Source: an uncultured Hoeflea sp. (GTDB lineage Bacteria; Pseudomonadota; Alphaproteobacteria; Rhizobiales; Rhizobiaceae). From it: 64,000 nt of DNA. Below the pieces are notes generated by a model. The model ran no database searches. It was not told the DNA's origin and was given only the letters and a program-made list of their open reading frames with translations. Position 1 is the stretch's first letter. Each line of letters starts with the position of its first letter. This document shows positions 44,214 through 53,543 of this stretch, one piece after another. The stretch covers positions 1,364,001 through 1,428,000 of the forward strand of contig NZ_CANMVK010000001.1 in the NCBI RefSeq assembly GCF_947501405.1, written 5' to 3'. Made by a program: the position numbers and the translations under genes.

Positions 44214-47200
44214 AAGCCCTTATTCCCGTTGAGAAAATCACCGGTGCGTCCACGCCGGTGACGCTGTCGGGCGTGCCGCAGGGGATGGAGGCGCTGACGC
44301 TGGCCGAAACGGCGCGCGCCGCCGGGCCGCTCGCCCATATCATCTCGGACGGTCAGCGCATGGCCGACCTTGAGCAGAATCTGGCGTTTTTCGCCCCCGA
44401 TATTCCGGTCCTGACATTGCCGGGCTGGGACTGTCTGCCCTATGACCGGGTGTCGCCCGGCGCCGATGTGTCGGCCCGCAGGCTTTCGGCGCTGTCCGCG
44501 CTCGCATCGTTTCAGGACAATCCGCACCCGGCCATTGTTCTGGTCACGGTGAATGCGATGCTGCAGCGGGTGCCGCCAAAATCGGTGGTCGCGGATCTCG
44601 GTTTCGAGGCGCGGGCGGGCAATCGGCTCAAAATGGAGGATCTGTCACGGCGTCTGGCGCAGCACGGGTTCGACCGGGTCGATACGGTGCGCGAGGTCGG
44701 TGAATTCGCGGTTCGCGGCGGCATACTTGATGTGTTCCTGCCTGGCGCAGAGGAACCGGTGCGGCTCGATTTCTTTGGCGATACGCTTGAAAGTATTAGG
44801 AATTTCGATCCCGCCACACAACGTTCCACCGCGCCCGCCAAGGCCTTTTCGCTCAATGCCATGAGCGAGGTGACGCTGGAGCCCGAGACCATCAGCCGGT
44901 TTCGCCGCAGCTATCTCGAAATGTTCGGCGCGGCGACCCGCGACGATGCGCTCTACGTGGCGATCAGCGAAGCCCGCCGATATCCCGGCATGGAACACTG
45001 GCTGCCGCTGTTTCACGAACAGATGGAGACGGTGTTTGACTATCTCGAGGGTTTCCGGATGTCGGGCGATCACATGCTGGCTGAGGCGGCCGCTGAACGC
45101 CGGGCGCAGATCGTCGATCACTACGAGGCCCGAAACACCGCGCAGAGCATTGAAAAGGGCCGGGGCGTTCAGACCACGCCCTACAAGGCGATCGATCCCG
45201 ATCTGCTTTATCTCGACACACCGGACCTGCTTGCCCGGCTCGATAGCCTCCACGCGATCCGGCTGACGCCGTTTCACGAGCCTGAAAACCCGGCGCGGCG
45301 GGTGATCGACCTGCCGACCGCCACCGGCCCGCGCTGGGCGGCGGACGCCGAGGCCGACAAATCCGCAGAGGGCGCGCGGGTCAATCTGTTTGACAAGCTT
45401 GTTGCCCATGTCGGCCTCAAGCGCGGCGAGGGCCGCAAGGTGCTGATCACCGCCTGGACCGAAGGCTCGCTCGACCGGTTGTTGCAGGTGGTTGGCGAAC
45501 ACGGGCTCGACCGGGTCCGGCGCATTGACGATCACACAGGTCTCGATCAGCTCAAGCCCGGAGAAGCGGCAGCCGCGGTGCTGGCCATCGAGGGCGGTTT
45601 CGAATTCGGCGATCTGGTGGTCATCGGCGAGCAGGATGTACTGGGCGACCGGCTCGTCCGGCGGGCCAAGCGCAAGCGGCGCTCGGCCGATTACATCTCT
45701 GAAGTCTCAGGGCTCGACGAGGGCAGTTATGTGGTGCATGCCGAGCACGGCATCGGCCAGTTCATCGGTTTGCGCACCATCGAGGCGGCAGGTGCGCCGC
45801 ATGCCTGCCTGGAACTGCACTATGCCGGCGACGCCAAGCTGTTCCTGCCGGTGGAAAACATCGAACTTCTGACCCGCTACGGTTCCGACAGCGCCGAGGT
45901 GCAGCTTGACCGGCTGGGTGGTGTTGCCTGGCAATCGCGCAAGGCCCGGCTCAAGAAGCGGCTGCTCGACATGGCCGAAGGGCTGATCCGCATTGCCGCC
46001 GAAAGGCACATGCGCGCAGCACCCGCGCTTGGCGCGCCCGAGGGCCTGTATGACGAGTTCTCCGCCCGCTTTCCCTATGACGAGACCGAAGATCAGATGG
46101 CGGCGATCGAACGTGTCCGCGACGATCTGGCGGCCGGTCAGCCGATGGATAGGCTGGTGTGCGGCGATGTCGGCTTCGGCAAGACCGAGGTTGCGCTGCG
46201 CGCGGCCTTCATTGCGGCGATGAACGGCGTACAGGTGGCCGTGGTGGTGCCGACCACGCTTCTGTCGCGGCAACATTTCAAGACCTTCCAGGAGCGACTG
46301 CGCGGTTATCCGGTGCGCATCGCCCAGGCTTCGCGGCTGGTGGGGAGCAAGGAGCTGGCGCTGACCAAGGCAGAACTGGCGTCCGGCAAGACCGACATCG
46401 TGATCGGCACCCATGCGTTGCTCGGCGCTTCGATCCAGTTCGCCAATCTGGGCCTTCTGATTATCGATGAGGAGCAGCATTTCGGGGTCAAGCACAAGGA
46501 GCGGCTCAAGGAGCTCAAATCCGATGTGCATGTGCTCACGCTGTCGGCGACGCCGATCCCGCGCACGCTGCAACTTGCCATGACCGGGGTGCGGGAGCTC
46601 TCGCTGATCACCACCGCACCGGTCGACAGGATGGCAGTGCGCACCTTCATTTCACCCTTTGACCCGGTGACCGTGCGCGAAACCCTGATGCGTGAGCATT
46701 ACCGCGGCGGGCAAAGCTTCTATGTCTGCCCGCGAATTTCGGACCTGGACGAGGTGGCGGCATTCTTGAGCGCCGATGTGCCCGAGCTCAAATTCGCCAT
46801 CGCCCATGGCCAGATGGCCGCCGGCGAGCTCGACGACATCATGAACGCGTTTTACGACGGGCAATATGACGTGCTCTTGTCGACCACGATCGTTGAATCC
46901 GGCCTTGATGTGCCGACCGCCAACACGCTGATCGTGCATCGCGCCGACATGTTCGGGCTGGCGCAGCTTTATCAGTTGCGCGGGCGGGTGGGGCGCTCCA
47001 AGGTGCGCGCCTTCGCGCTGTTTACGCTGCCGGTCAACAAGACGCTGACGGCCACCGCCGAAAAGCGGCTCAAGGTGCTGCAATCGCTTGATACCTTGGG
47101 CGCGGGCTTCCAGCTCGCCAGCCATGATCTCGACATCCGCGGCGCCGGCAATCTTCTCGGCGAAGAGCAATCAGGCCACATCAAGGAGGTGGGTTTTGAG

Positions 47201-47716
47201 CTCTATCAGCACATGCTGGAAGAGGCGGTTGCGGAGGTGCGCGGCGAGGATGGAATGGTCGACACCGGCTGGTCGCCGCAAATCACCGTGGGCACGCCGG
47301 TCATGATCCCCGAGGATTATGTCCCCGACCTGCATCTGCGGCTGGGGCTCTACCGTCGCCTGGGCGAGATTACCGATGTGGCTGATATCGACGGCTTTGG
47401 CGCCGAATTGATCGACCGCTTCGGGCCGCTGCCGGACGAGGTGCAGCATCTGTTGAAAATCGTGTTCATCAAGGCCTTGTGCCGCAAGGCCAATGTCGAA
47501 AAGCTCGATGCCGGTCCCAAGGGCGTGGTCGTCCAGTTCCGCAACGCCGAGTTCCCCAATCCCGCCGGGCTGGTGGCCCATATCTCCAATCAGGGCAACA
47601 TGGCCAAGATCCGGCCCGACCAGAGCGTGGTGTTTATCCGCGATCTGCCGACGCCCGAGAAACGATTGACCGGCGCTGCTGTGGTGATGACACATCTGGC
47701 CGAACTGGCCGGGTAA
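44210..47716 (+). CDS. mfd: transcription-repair coupling factor Mfd
   Basis: Mfd displaces RNA polymerase stalled at DNA lesions and recruits UvrA. The 1168-residue protein contains the UvrB-homology region in the N-terminal third. The RNA polymerase-interacting domain follows (SYVVHAEHGIGQFIGL, about 500-560). The helicase part has GDVGFGKTEVALRAAF (about 651-666), DEEQHFGVKHKERLK, TLSATPIPRTLQLAM, IVESGLDVPTANT and QLRGRVGRSKVRA. A C-terminal domain (DYVPDLHLRLGLYRRLGE) is complete. Normal length, no anomaly. Confidence 0.97.
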   Translation: MKALIPVEKITGASTPVTLSGVPQGMEALTLAETARAAGPLAHIISDGQRMADLEQNLAFFAPDIPVLTLPGWDCLPYDRVSPGADVSARRLSALSALASFQDNPHPAIVLVTVNAMLQRVPPKSVVADLGFEARAGNRLKMEDLSRRLAQHGFDRVDTVREVGEFAVRGGILDVFLPGAEEPVRLDFFGDTLESIRNFDPATQRSTAPAKAFSLNAMSEVTLEPETISRFRRSYLEMFGAATRDDALYVAISEARRYPGMEHWLPLFHEQMETVFDYLEGFRMSGDHMLAEAAAERRAQIVDHYEARNTAQSIEKGRGVQTTPYKAIDPDLLYLDTPDLLARLDSLHAIRLTPFHEPENPARRVIDLPTATGPRWAADAEADKSAEGARVNLFDKLVAHVGLKRGEGRKVLITAWTEGSLDRLLQVVGEHGLDRVRRIDDHTGLDQLKPGEAAAAVLAIEGGFEFGDLVVIGEQDVLGDRLVRRAKRKRRSADYISEVSGLDEGSYVVHAEHGIGQFIGLRTIEAAGAPHACLELHYAGDAKLFLPVENIELLTRYGSDSAEVQLDRLGGVAWQSRKARLKKRLLDMAEGLIRIAAERHMRAAPALGAPEGLYDEFSARFPYDETEDQMAAIERVRDDLAAGQPMDRLVCGDVGFGKTEVALRAAFIAAMNGVQVAVVVPTTLLSRQHFKTFQERLRGYPVRIAQASRLVGSKELALTKAELASGKTDIVIGTHALLGASIQFANLGLLIIDEEQHFGVKHKERLKELKSDVHVLTLSATPIPRTLQLAMTGVRELSLITTAPVDRMAVRTFISPFDPVTVRETLMREHYRGGQSFYVCPRISDLDEVAAFLSADVPELKFAIAHGQMAAGELDDIMNAFYDGQYDVLLSTTIVESGLDVPTANTLIVHRADMFGLAQLYQLRGRVGRSKVRAFALFTLPVNKTLTATAEKRLKVLQSLDTLGAGFQLASHDLDIRGAGNLLGEEQSGHIKEVGFELYQHMLEEAVAEVRGEDGMVDTGWSPQITVGTPVMIPEDYVPDLHLRLGLYRRLGEITDVADIDGFGAELIDRFGPLPDEVQHLLKIVFIKALCRKANVEKLDAGPKGVVVQFRNAEFPNPAGLVAHISNQGNMAKIRPDQSVVFIRDLPTPEKRLTGAAVVMTHLAELAG

Positions 47717-47984
47717 ACCCTGGCAACGAAGAGCCCCGGTGCTATCCGGAACTGGGGCATGTGGATTGACCCCAACGGACGAGTCCGATTTGGGATTCCT
47801 GACAGTGCTCGATCAAGGTCTGCTTCGAGCCCAAAATTCGATGCGGTTGCGATCAAACTGGCGTCTGCTTTGGCTCCATCTTCGCATTACTTGGACAGCA
47901 TCGCGATGTCCTTGATGAGCCCACTATGAGTTACAAATTGTTGACGAACAGATATAAATCTAACCAACACATTTGATTTAGGAG

Positions 47985-48596
47985 ATGGTTTTGAAGCTTT
48001 ATGACGCCCAAGCTGCCAACGCAAAACGAGTTCGGATTTTCATATCAGAGAAAGGAATAGAGATTCCACGCGAAGTTATTGAGTTGGGTAAGGATACCAG
48101 AACTCCTGAGTTTCGAAGGCTCAACTCTCTGGGTGAAGTGCCTGTGCTGGAACTGGATGACGGTCAGATAATTACAGAAAGCATGGCAATTTGCCGCTAC
48201 CTTGATCTCGCATATCCTGAAACGCCGCTTATGGGGCGCGATGCTGCTGAACAAGGTCATATCGAAATGTGGAGCCAGCGCATCTATTCGCAGATTTTTA
48301 TGACCATCGGTCTTATGGTGCGACACCAACTACCATTGTTTGCCGAAGTTCTTGAGCAAGTTCCCGACTTTGCTGAAGCTCAACGTAAGGTGATGCCTGA
48401 GAAATGGAATTGGCTGAATGAGGAAATGGCGGACGGCAGGCAGTTTATTGCGGGTGATACATTCAGCTTCGCCGATGTACAGGGCATGACTGCACTGACC
48501 ATCACAGACATTTTCGACCTTAGTGCTCCAGATGACTGCAAGCACGTCGCAAAATGGGCGACTGCAATGAGAGAGCGTTCAAGTTGGACGGCGTAA
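47985..48596 (+). CDS. glutathione S-transferase-family protein
   Basis: This 203-residue GST has an N-terminal thioredoxin-like domain (KLYDAQAANAKRVRIFISEKG, PVLELDDGQIITESMAICRYLD with the GSH-binding SMAI) and an all-helical C-terminal domain (FIAGDTFSFADVQGMTALT). The codon use and the flanks are visibly AT-richer than the neighbouring genes, suggesting horizontal gain. GGAG precedes the ATG at a close five bases or so. Ten bases of its upstream region (AGTTACAAAT at 47929) match the spacer element of the 23443 promoter; the match is short. Confidence 0.87.
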   Translation: MVLKLYDAQAANAKRVRIFISEKGIEIPREVIELGKDTRTPEFRRLNSLGEVPVLELDDGQIITESMAICRYLDLAYPETPLMGRDAAEQGHIEMWSQRIYSQIFMTIGLMVRHQLPLFAEVLEQVPDFAEAQRKVMPEKWNWLNEEMADGRQFIAGDTFSFADVQGMTALTITDIFDLSAPDDCKHVAKWATAMRERSSWTA

Positions 48597-48656
48597 CACG
48601 ATCATTCGACTAGAAGCTGCCATTCCCGCAGTTGCAGCGAACAGCAGCTAAGTCCG

Positions 48657-48962
48657 GATACTGTTGAAAAAGGGCTTGATTGCTTTCTATGCGGCTGATT
48701 CAATTTCCCCATTGATTTGGGAGATTGCTGACGATGATGGGCCCAAGGCAGGAACCGCAGGCGGCGCTGTTCTATGAGTTCAACCTGGATCGGCTGCGTC
48801 TTCGAGGACCCAATGGCGCAAAAGAAGAATTCTTGATAGCCGCGACAGTGCAAAACCTTCGCAAACTCGCAAAGCTGGCTCCCAACCCTGCATGATGGCC
48901 GAACCAATCCCGCTCATCGCTTTGTCAAACCCAGCGCAAACAACGACTTTTTCAACGGTATC
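48657..48962. mobile_element. internally deleted IS1182-type element (MITE-like)
   Basis: This element of about 306 bp is bounded by inverted repeats. The left end is GATACTGTTGAAAAAG and the right end, read on the minus strand, is GATACCGTTGAAAAAG. They match in 15 of 16 bases, and 21 of 26 when extended inward. Between them lies a 53-codon open frame made of the start and the end of an IS1182-family transposase, so the central catalytic part has been removed. Such elements can move only with help from a full copy. No clear target-site duplication was found at the edges. Confidence 0.65.
48734..48895 (+). pseudogene. remnant of IS1182-family transposase, N- and C-terminal ends joined in frame
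   Basis: The 53-residue frame begins MMGPRQEPQAALFYEF, the usual start of these transposases. It ends with LRLRGPNGAKEEF and an ATVQNLRKLAKL segment, their usual C-terminus. About 400 residues including the DDE active site are missing. It cannot be active. The join is in frame, which may explain why it remained an open frame. Confidence 0.68.
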
Positions 48963-49047
48963 AGCCTCATGTTGACATTGCGTATTAGCTAAAGTGTCTT
49001 GGACGGCGACCAGACGAACCCCGCAATCTAGGCCGATTGACAATCCG

Positions 49048-49320
49048 ATGTGCGAAGGCAAGGTAAGCTTCTCAACACGCATCCTTCGCAAGCAGGATGA
49101 TTTGCCGCGATATATAGTGGTTAAGCCGGAGCATGTTCTCGGGCGCACTGTGGCATTTGCGGCGGATGTAATGCTCAACGATACCGGTCCATTCCGACGC
49201 AACATACGTCCTTGGGGAAAGGGGTCGGATGTATTTTTCTTCAATCTGACTGCACCCCAATGTGCCAAAGCCAATCTGGACACCAATGACGAGTGCGTTG
49301 TGACCATTATTACGAGCTAG
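49048..49320 (+). CDS. DUF1905-like small protein
   Basis: This 90-residue product from the ATG at 49048 contains VVKPEHVLGRTVAFAADVMLNDTGPFRRNIRPWGKGSDVFFFN, which resembles DUF1905 proteins (VKGxINGxxFRTSLxPxGxGxY pattern), a beta-barrel-like family of unknown function. Its start is not secure: another ATG is at 48994, and neither has a clear ribosome site. It lies in the AT-rich islet next to the transposon remnant, so it may be a recent arrival. Confidence 0.5.
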   Translation: MCEGKVSFSTRILRKQDDLPRYIVVKPEHVLGRTVAFAADVMLNDTGPFRRNIRPWGKGSDVFFFNLTAPQCAKANLDTNDECVVTIITS

Positions 49321-49470
49321 TCGTCAGGTTGGATGACAACTCTTTCCGCACATCAGCCATCCGGCCGTTGGTCGGAATGCGGGTAAAAGTTTGGGAGTGA
49401 GACCACTCGAGCTGGAACATCGACAGGGAACTGAAGCCCGTATTGCGCTACATGGCGGATGCGGGCGGTG

Positions 49471-50181
49471 TCAGCTTTCTGTCTCTTCCGGTGTTTCGGG
49501 CGCAAGCGCCTTTTCCTGGGCCACCTTGCGCATGGCGTCGGCAAGCGCCTCGGCGGGTTGAGCGCCGACCACGGCGTATTTCATATCGATGATGAAGCAG
49601 GGCACGCCGGTGACGCCCATCTGGCGGGCCTGATCGATCTCGGCACTGACGGTGTCCCGGTCGGCGTCGCCCGACAACAGCCGCTCGACGATCTCCGGCT
49701 CGAGACCGGCTTTCCCCGCCGCTTCGAGGAGAACCTGATCGTCGCCGATGTTCTTGCCGTCCTCGAAATAGGCCTTGAACAGTGTCTCGACCATCTCGTC
49801 CTGGGCGGCAAGCCCCTGGGACCCCGCCCAGCGGATCACACGGTGGGCGTCAAGCGTGTTGGCCGAAACCTGGATCTCGTCAAAGGCAAAGGGAATGTTT
49901 TCCTCCGCGCCGGCGGCGCGAACCGCTGCATAGGCCTGGTCGGCGCCCTCGACGCCGCCGAATTTTTCCTCGAGGTACTGTTTGCGGTCCTTGCCATGCT
50001 TGGGCAGCGTCGGATCAAGCTGGTAGGGCCGCCAGCGCACCTCCACATCGAACTCGCCGCGAACCCGGGCCAGAGCCTTTTCGAGCCGGCGCTTGCCAAT
50101 GTAGCACCACGGACACATGACATCGGAGACAATGTCGACGGTCAGGGCGGGCGCAAGATGCAAAGGGGGGGCGGTGGTCAT
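49471..50181 (-). CDS. DsbA-family oxidoreductase (FrnE-like)
   Basis: This 236-residue thioredoxin-fold protein has the active site CPWC at 23-26, a long helical insertion, and the late cis-Pro block GVTGVPCFIIDMKYAVVGAQ at about 188-207. No signal peptide is present, so it is probably cytoplasmic like FrnE/2-hydroxychromene-carboxylate isomerase-related proteins. A cytoplasmic redox or isomerase role is known for the family. It stands alone before the peptide-binding protein gene, 46 bases downstream of it, on the same strand. Confidence 0.87.
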   Translation of the reverse strand: MTTAPPLHLAPALTVDIVSDVMCPWCYIGKRRLEKALARVRGEFDVEVRWRPYQLDPTLPKHGKDRKQYLEEKFGGVEGADQAYAAVRAAGAEENIPFAFDEIQVSANTLDAHRVIRWAGSQGLAAQDEMVETLFKAYFEDGKNIGDDQVLLEAAGKAGLEPEIVERLLSGDADRDTVSAEIDQARQMGVTGVPCFIIDMKYAVVGAQPAEALADAMRKVAQEKALAPETPEETES

Positions 50182-50227
50182 ATGGCGCCTTTCGCGGGGC
50201 TTGGCGGCGACCGCACAATGGCCGCGG

Positions 50228-52051
50228 CTACTCAGTGGCCGTTTTATCCCACCAGGCTGGCAGATGATAGCCGTAAAGCGGCGGCGGGCCGTCCGGCGGC
50301 GTGATCCGCGCCCGGTGCGCCACCCGTGATTTGGCGAAATGAAACGCCGGTATCACGTAGTGGGCGGACAAGAGCACGCGGTCATAGGCGCGCACGGCGG
50401 AGCGAAACGCATCGGCGGTGCGTGCGTTCAGCATCGCATCGATCACAGCGTCAATGGCGGGGCTCGCCGCACCTGCGAAATTGAACGAGCCGGGCGTGTC
50501 GCGCGAGGCGGCTCCCCACCTGTTGATCTGTTCGGCGCCGGGCGACAACGAGGAGGGGAATGCCTTCATGATCATGTCATAGTCGAAGGTCTGGGAGCGC
50601 TGCTGATACTGGGCGTCATCCACGGTGCGGATCGACATCTCGATGCCAAGCGCGCCCAGTGAGCGCTGAAAGGCCACGGCCAGCTTCTCCTGGCCTTCAT
50701 TCTGGGTCATCAGCGCAAAGCTGAAGGGCCGACCCGCGCCATCGATCAGTCTGCCGGATTCGATCCGGTAGCCGGCGTCCTGGAGCAGCGTCAGCGCCGC
50801 GCGCTGGATCTTGCGGTCGCGGCCGGAGCCATTGGTGACGGGCAGGGCCCAGGTTCCTTCCAGAATGTCCGGCGAGACCAATTCGGCATAGGGAGCGAGA
50901 AGCTCCCGTTCGCGTGCATCGGCGGGCGTGCCGGTGCTCGCCAGTTCCGAGCCGTCCCAGAAGGAATTGGTGCGGGTATAGGCGTTGTTATAAAGGCTGC
51001 GATTGGCCCATTCGAAATCGAACAGCATAGTGAGCGCGTGTCGAACGCGGATATCCTCGAACTTCGCACGACGGGTGTTGAAGACGAAGCCATACATGCC
51101 GGACGGCGTGCGCTTGTCATACTCCTGGCGGATGATGTCGCCGTTCTCGACCGCCGGGAAGTCATAGCCGCGGGCCCAGTTGGTGACGCTGCCATCGGGA
51201 TAGACATCGAACACGCCTTTCTTGAAGGCTTCGAACTGGGCGGTTTCCGAGAGGAAATACTCGACAACAATGCGGTCATAATTGTCGAGCCCGCGTTTGA
51301 CCGGCAGATCACGCGCCCAGTAATCCTCACGCCGGGTGAAGGTAAGGCGCTCACCGGGTTTGATGTCGCTGATCAGATAAGGCCCGGAGCCGATGCCTGG
51401 CTGCAGCGTCGACTGGTCGAAGGTTTCAGCGTCGATGGCGTGTTTCGGGAGCACCGGCGACATTGACAGGATCAGCGGGAATTCGCGGTTGGAGCTTTCG
51501 TTAAATGTAAAGCGCACCGAGAGATCCGAGATTTTCTCCATCTTTTCGACCCGCCTGAGCCTGGTGGAGAACGGCGGACGGCCCTTGTCCCTGAGCAATT
51601 CCATGGTGAAGATCACATCATCGGCGGTCACCGGTTTGCCGTCCGACCAGCGGGCGGACGGATTGAGATTGTACTGGATAAAGCTGCGTTCCTCATCCCA
51701 TTCCACGGTCTCGGCCAACAGCCCGTAAAGCGTGAAAGGTTCGTCGCGCGAGCGGTGCATCAGGGTTTCATAGACCAGATTGCCATATTCCTGATCGACC
51801 ACGCCGCGGGCATGGGTGCGCATGCTCTTGATGATGAAGGGCCGGACACTGTCGAAGGTGCCGACCACGCCATAGGTGATCTGTCCGCCCTTGGGCGCAT
51901 CGGGATTGACATAGGGCAGGTGGCTGAAATCGGCCGGCAGCGCCGGTTCGCCATGCATGGCGATGCCATGAAGCGGTTCGGCCGCCGCGCCCATGGCCGG
52001 GCCGGCGAGTGCGGCAGCCATTGCGCCAATAAAAGCCAGTGATCGTCGCAT
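50228..52051 (-). CDS. extracellular solute-binding protein, family 5 (YejA-like)
   Basis: This 607-residue periplasmic peptide-binding protein starts with the ATG at 52051, which has GGAAGGACATGAC before it. The signal peptide is MRRSLAFIGAMAAALAGPAMG. The mature part shows the YejA-type opening LHGIAMHGEPALPADFSHLPYVNPDAPKGG, then ARWSDGKPVTADDVIFTMELL, GSGPYLISDIKPGERLTFTRR and the C-terminal LPAWWDKTATE. YejA-type proteins bind oligopeptides or microcin C. No permease or ATPase genes follow here, so the rest of the transporter would be elsewhere. Confidence 0.9.
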   Translation of the reverse strand: MRRSLAFIGAMAAALAGPAMGAAAEPLHGIAMHGEPALPADFSHLPYVNPDAPKGGQITYGVVGTFDSVRPFIIKSMRTHARGVVDQEYGNLVYETLMHRSRDEPFTLYGLLAETVEWDEERSFIQYNLNPSARWSDGKPVTADDVIFTMELLRDKGRPPFSTRLRRVEKMEKISDLSVRFTFNESSNREFPLILSMSPVLPKHAIDAETFDQSTLQPGIGSGPYLISDIKPGERLTFTRREDYWARDLPVKRGLDNYDRIVVEYFLSETAQFEAFKKGVFDVYPDGSVTNWARGYDFPAVENGDIIRQEYDKRTPSGMYGFVFNTRRAKFEDIRVRHALTMLFDFEWANRSLYNNAYTRTNSFWDGSELASTGTPADARERELLAPYAELVSPDILEGTWALPVTNGSGRDRKIQRAALTLLQDAGYRIESGRLIDGAGRPFSFALMTQNEGQEKLAVAFQRSLGALGIEMSIRTVDDAQYQQRSQTFDYDMIMKAFPSSLSPGAEQINRWGAASRDTPGSFNFAGAASPAIDAVIDAMLNARTADAFRSAVRAYDRVLLSAHYVIPAFHFAKSRVAHRARITPPDGPPPLYGYHLPAWWDKTATE

Positions 52052-52338
52052 GTCATGTCCTTCCAAGCCGAAACCTGCCTTCAGTCGAAGCGCGATTCCC
52101 GGTTTGGAGGATATCGGCTTCGCCGGGTTCAAACCACCATCACCGGACAATGCGATGTTTTTTTGAGCCAGTTCGGCCGCGCGGACTGGATATTGCGTCC
52201 ATCCCGCGTTAACAGAAGGCCCAGCAAGCCTTGCTGTCGCCGCATTTTCCTTTGAGAAGGCGCGGCACAGGCGACGGGCCCGGCCCGCACGCAAACCGTT
52301 CGGCGCCCAAGGGCGCATTTCAGGAGACTTGGAAGCCA

Positions 52339-52947
52339 ATGAACGCCACCACAAAGACCGTTTTTGCAGCCATCATGTCAGCCGGCCTCGCAGCCGCCTT
52401 CATGCCCGCGACCGCATCGGCCCAGGGCGCGAACCAGGGCTGGTACAAGACCTGCACCAAGCAGGAAGACAATGACGTCTGTGTGGTGCAAAACATTGTC
52501 ACCGCGCCGACCGGCCAGTTGCTCACAGCCGTTGGTCTCATCAACGTGAGCGGCAAGGTCAACCGGCAGATCATGCAGGTTACGGTACCCACGGCGCGGC
52601 TGATCCAGCCCGGCGTCAATTTGCAGGTCGATGGCGGCAAGGCGCAGCGTGTGGAATATGCAATCTGCATGCCCGAAACCTGCGTGGCGGAGGTGCTTTT
52701 GACCGACGCCATGGTCAATTCCTTCAAGAAAGGCGGCGAGCTGGTGCTGACATCGGTCAACTACCAGCGCACACCGAACCCGCTGAAGATCTCGCTCGAA
52801 GGGTTCACCCAGGCCTGGGACGGAGAACCGATTGCCCAGTCCGAACTGCAGGAGCGCCAGCGCCTGCTGCAGGAGGAAATGGCCAAGAAGGCGGAAGAAG
52901 CCCGCAAGAAGCTCGAGGACGCCCAGGCCGAAGCCAAAAAGAATTAA
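52339..52947 (+). CDS. invasion associated locus B (IalB) family protein
   Basis: This 202-residue exported protein has a signal peptide of about 26 residues (MNATTKTVFAAIMSAGLAAAFMPATASAQ) and the IalB core: WYKTCTKQEDNDVCVVQN, QIMQVTVPTARLIQPGVNLQVDGG, YAICMPETCVAEVLL. Paired cysteines suggest disulfides. The C-terminus is a charged coiled coil (EERQRLLQEEMAKKAEEARKKLEDAQAEAKK-type), longer than the typical family. Family function is poorly known. It is followed by a strong terminator. Confidence 0.87.
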   Translation: MNATTKTVFAAIMSAGLAAAFMPATASAQGANQGWYKTCTKQEDNDVCVVQNIVTAPTGQLLTAVGLINVSGKVNRQIMQVTVPTARLIQPGVNLQVDGGKAQRVEYAICMPETCVAEVLLTDAMVNSFKKGGELVLTSVNYQRTPNPLKISLEGFTQAWDGEPIAQSELQERQRLLQEEMAKKAEEARKKLEDAQAEAKKN

Positions 52948-52975
52948 TCGCCAGGGCGTGTGAACGCCTTGAAGG

Positions 52976-53013
52976 AAAAAAGCCCGGATGCTCTTATGCA
53001 TCCGGGTTTTTTT
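52976..53013. terminator. bidirectional rho-independent terminator
   Basis: A nine-base-pair stem CCCGGATGC / GCATCCGGG with loop TCTTAT is flanked by an A-run on the left and a T-run of seven on the right. It can stop both ialB (plus) and hspQ (minus), which converge here. Confidence 0.94.
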
Positions 53014-53065
53014 GTGGGTTCGCGCTTCCGATGAGGTTCTTCGACGAGCCGCCATCAATGACAAA

Positions 53066-53395
53066 TCAGTGGCTGACGCGTTCCTTGGGCCGGTAAACGC
53101 CGTCGATCTGGGCCTCGAAGAACTCACCGAGCTGAGGGTGCCTGATCGGCGTCTGATCGTCATCGATCAATAGGTTCTGCTCGGAGACATAGGCCACGTA
53201 TTCGGTCTCGTCGTTTTCAGCGAGCAGGTGATAGAATGGCTGATCCTTGCGCGGCCGGACGTTTTCCGGAATGGCGTTCCACCATTCCTCGGTATTGGCA
53301 AAAACCGGGTCGACGTCAAAGATCACGCCCCGGAACGGAAAGATCCGGTGCTTGACGACCTGGCCGATGCGGAACTTGGCTACTCTGAGCGTCAT
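53066..53395 (-). CDS. hspQ: heat shock protein HspQ
   Basis: This 109-residue HspQ/YccV-type small protein enhances Lon proteolysis or affects DnaA stability in enterobacteria. It has the family core KFRIGQVVKHRIFPFRGVIFDVDPVFANTEEWW and the C-terminal YHLLAENDETEYVAYVSEQNL. Two adjacent ATG codons are present; the second (53395) is chosen because AAGGA is seven bases upstream and family starts align with MTLRVAKF. A longer upstream frame is unsupported. Confidence 0.92.
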   Translation of the reverse strand: MTLRVAKFRIGQVVKHRIFPFRGVIFDVDPVFANTEEWWNAIPENVRPRKDQPFYHLLAENDETEYVAYVSEQNLLIDDDQTPIRHPQLGEFFEAQIDGVYRPKERVSH

Positions 53396-53543
53396 CATGG
53401 TGTCCTTTGCCCCTAAGATGGGCAATTTATCAAAAAGATCAACCATCCGGCCTTGACGGCGACGGCCGGGAAACCTAGCCCGGACGGGTGGTCTCCTGAT
53501 TGCGGCCGCCAAGCCATCACGACTTTCAACCCGGACGACTTTC

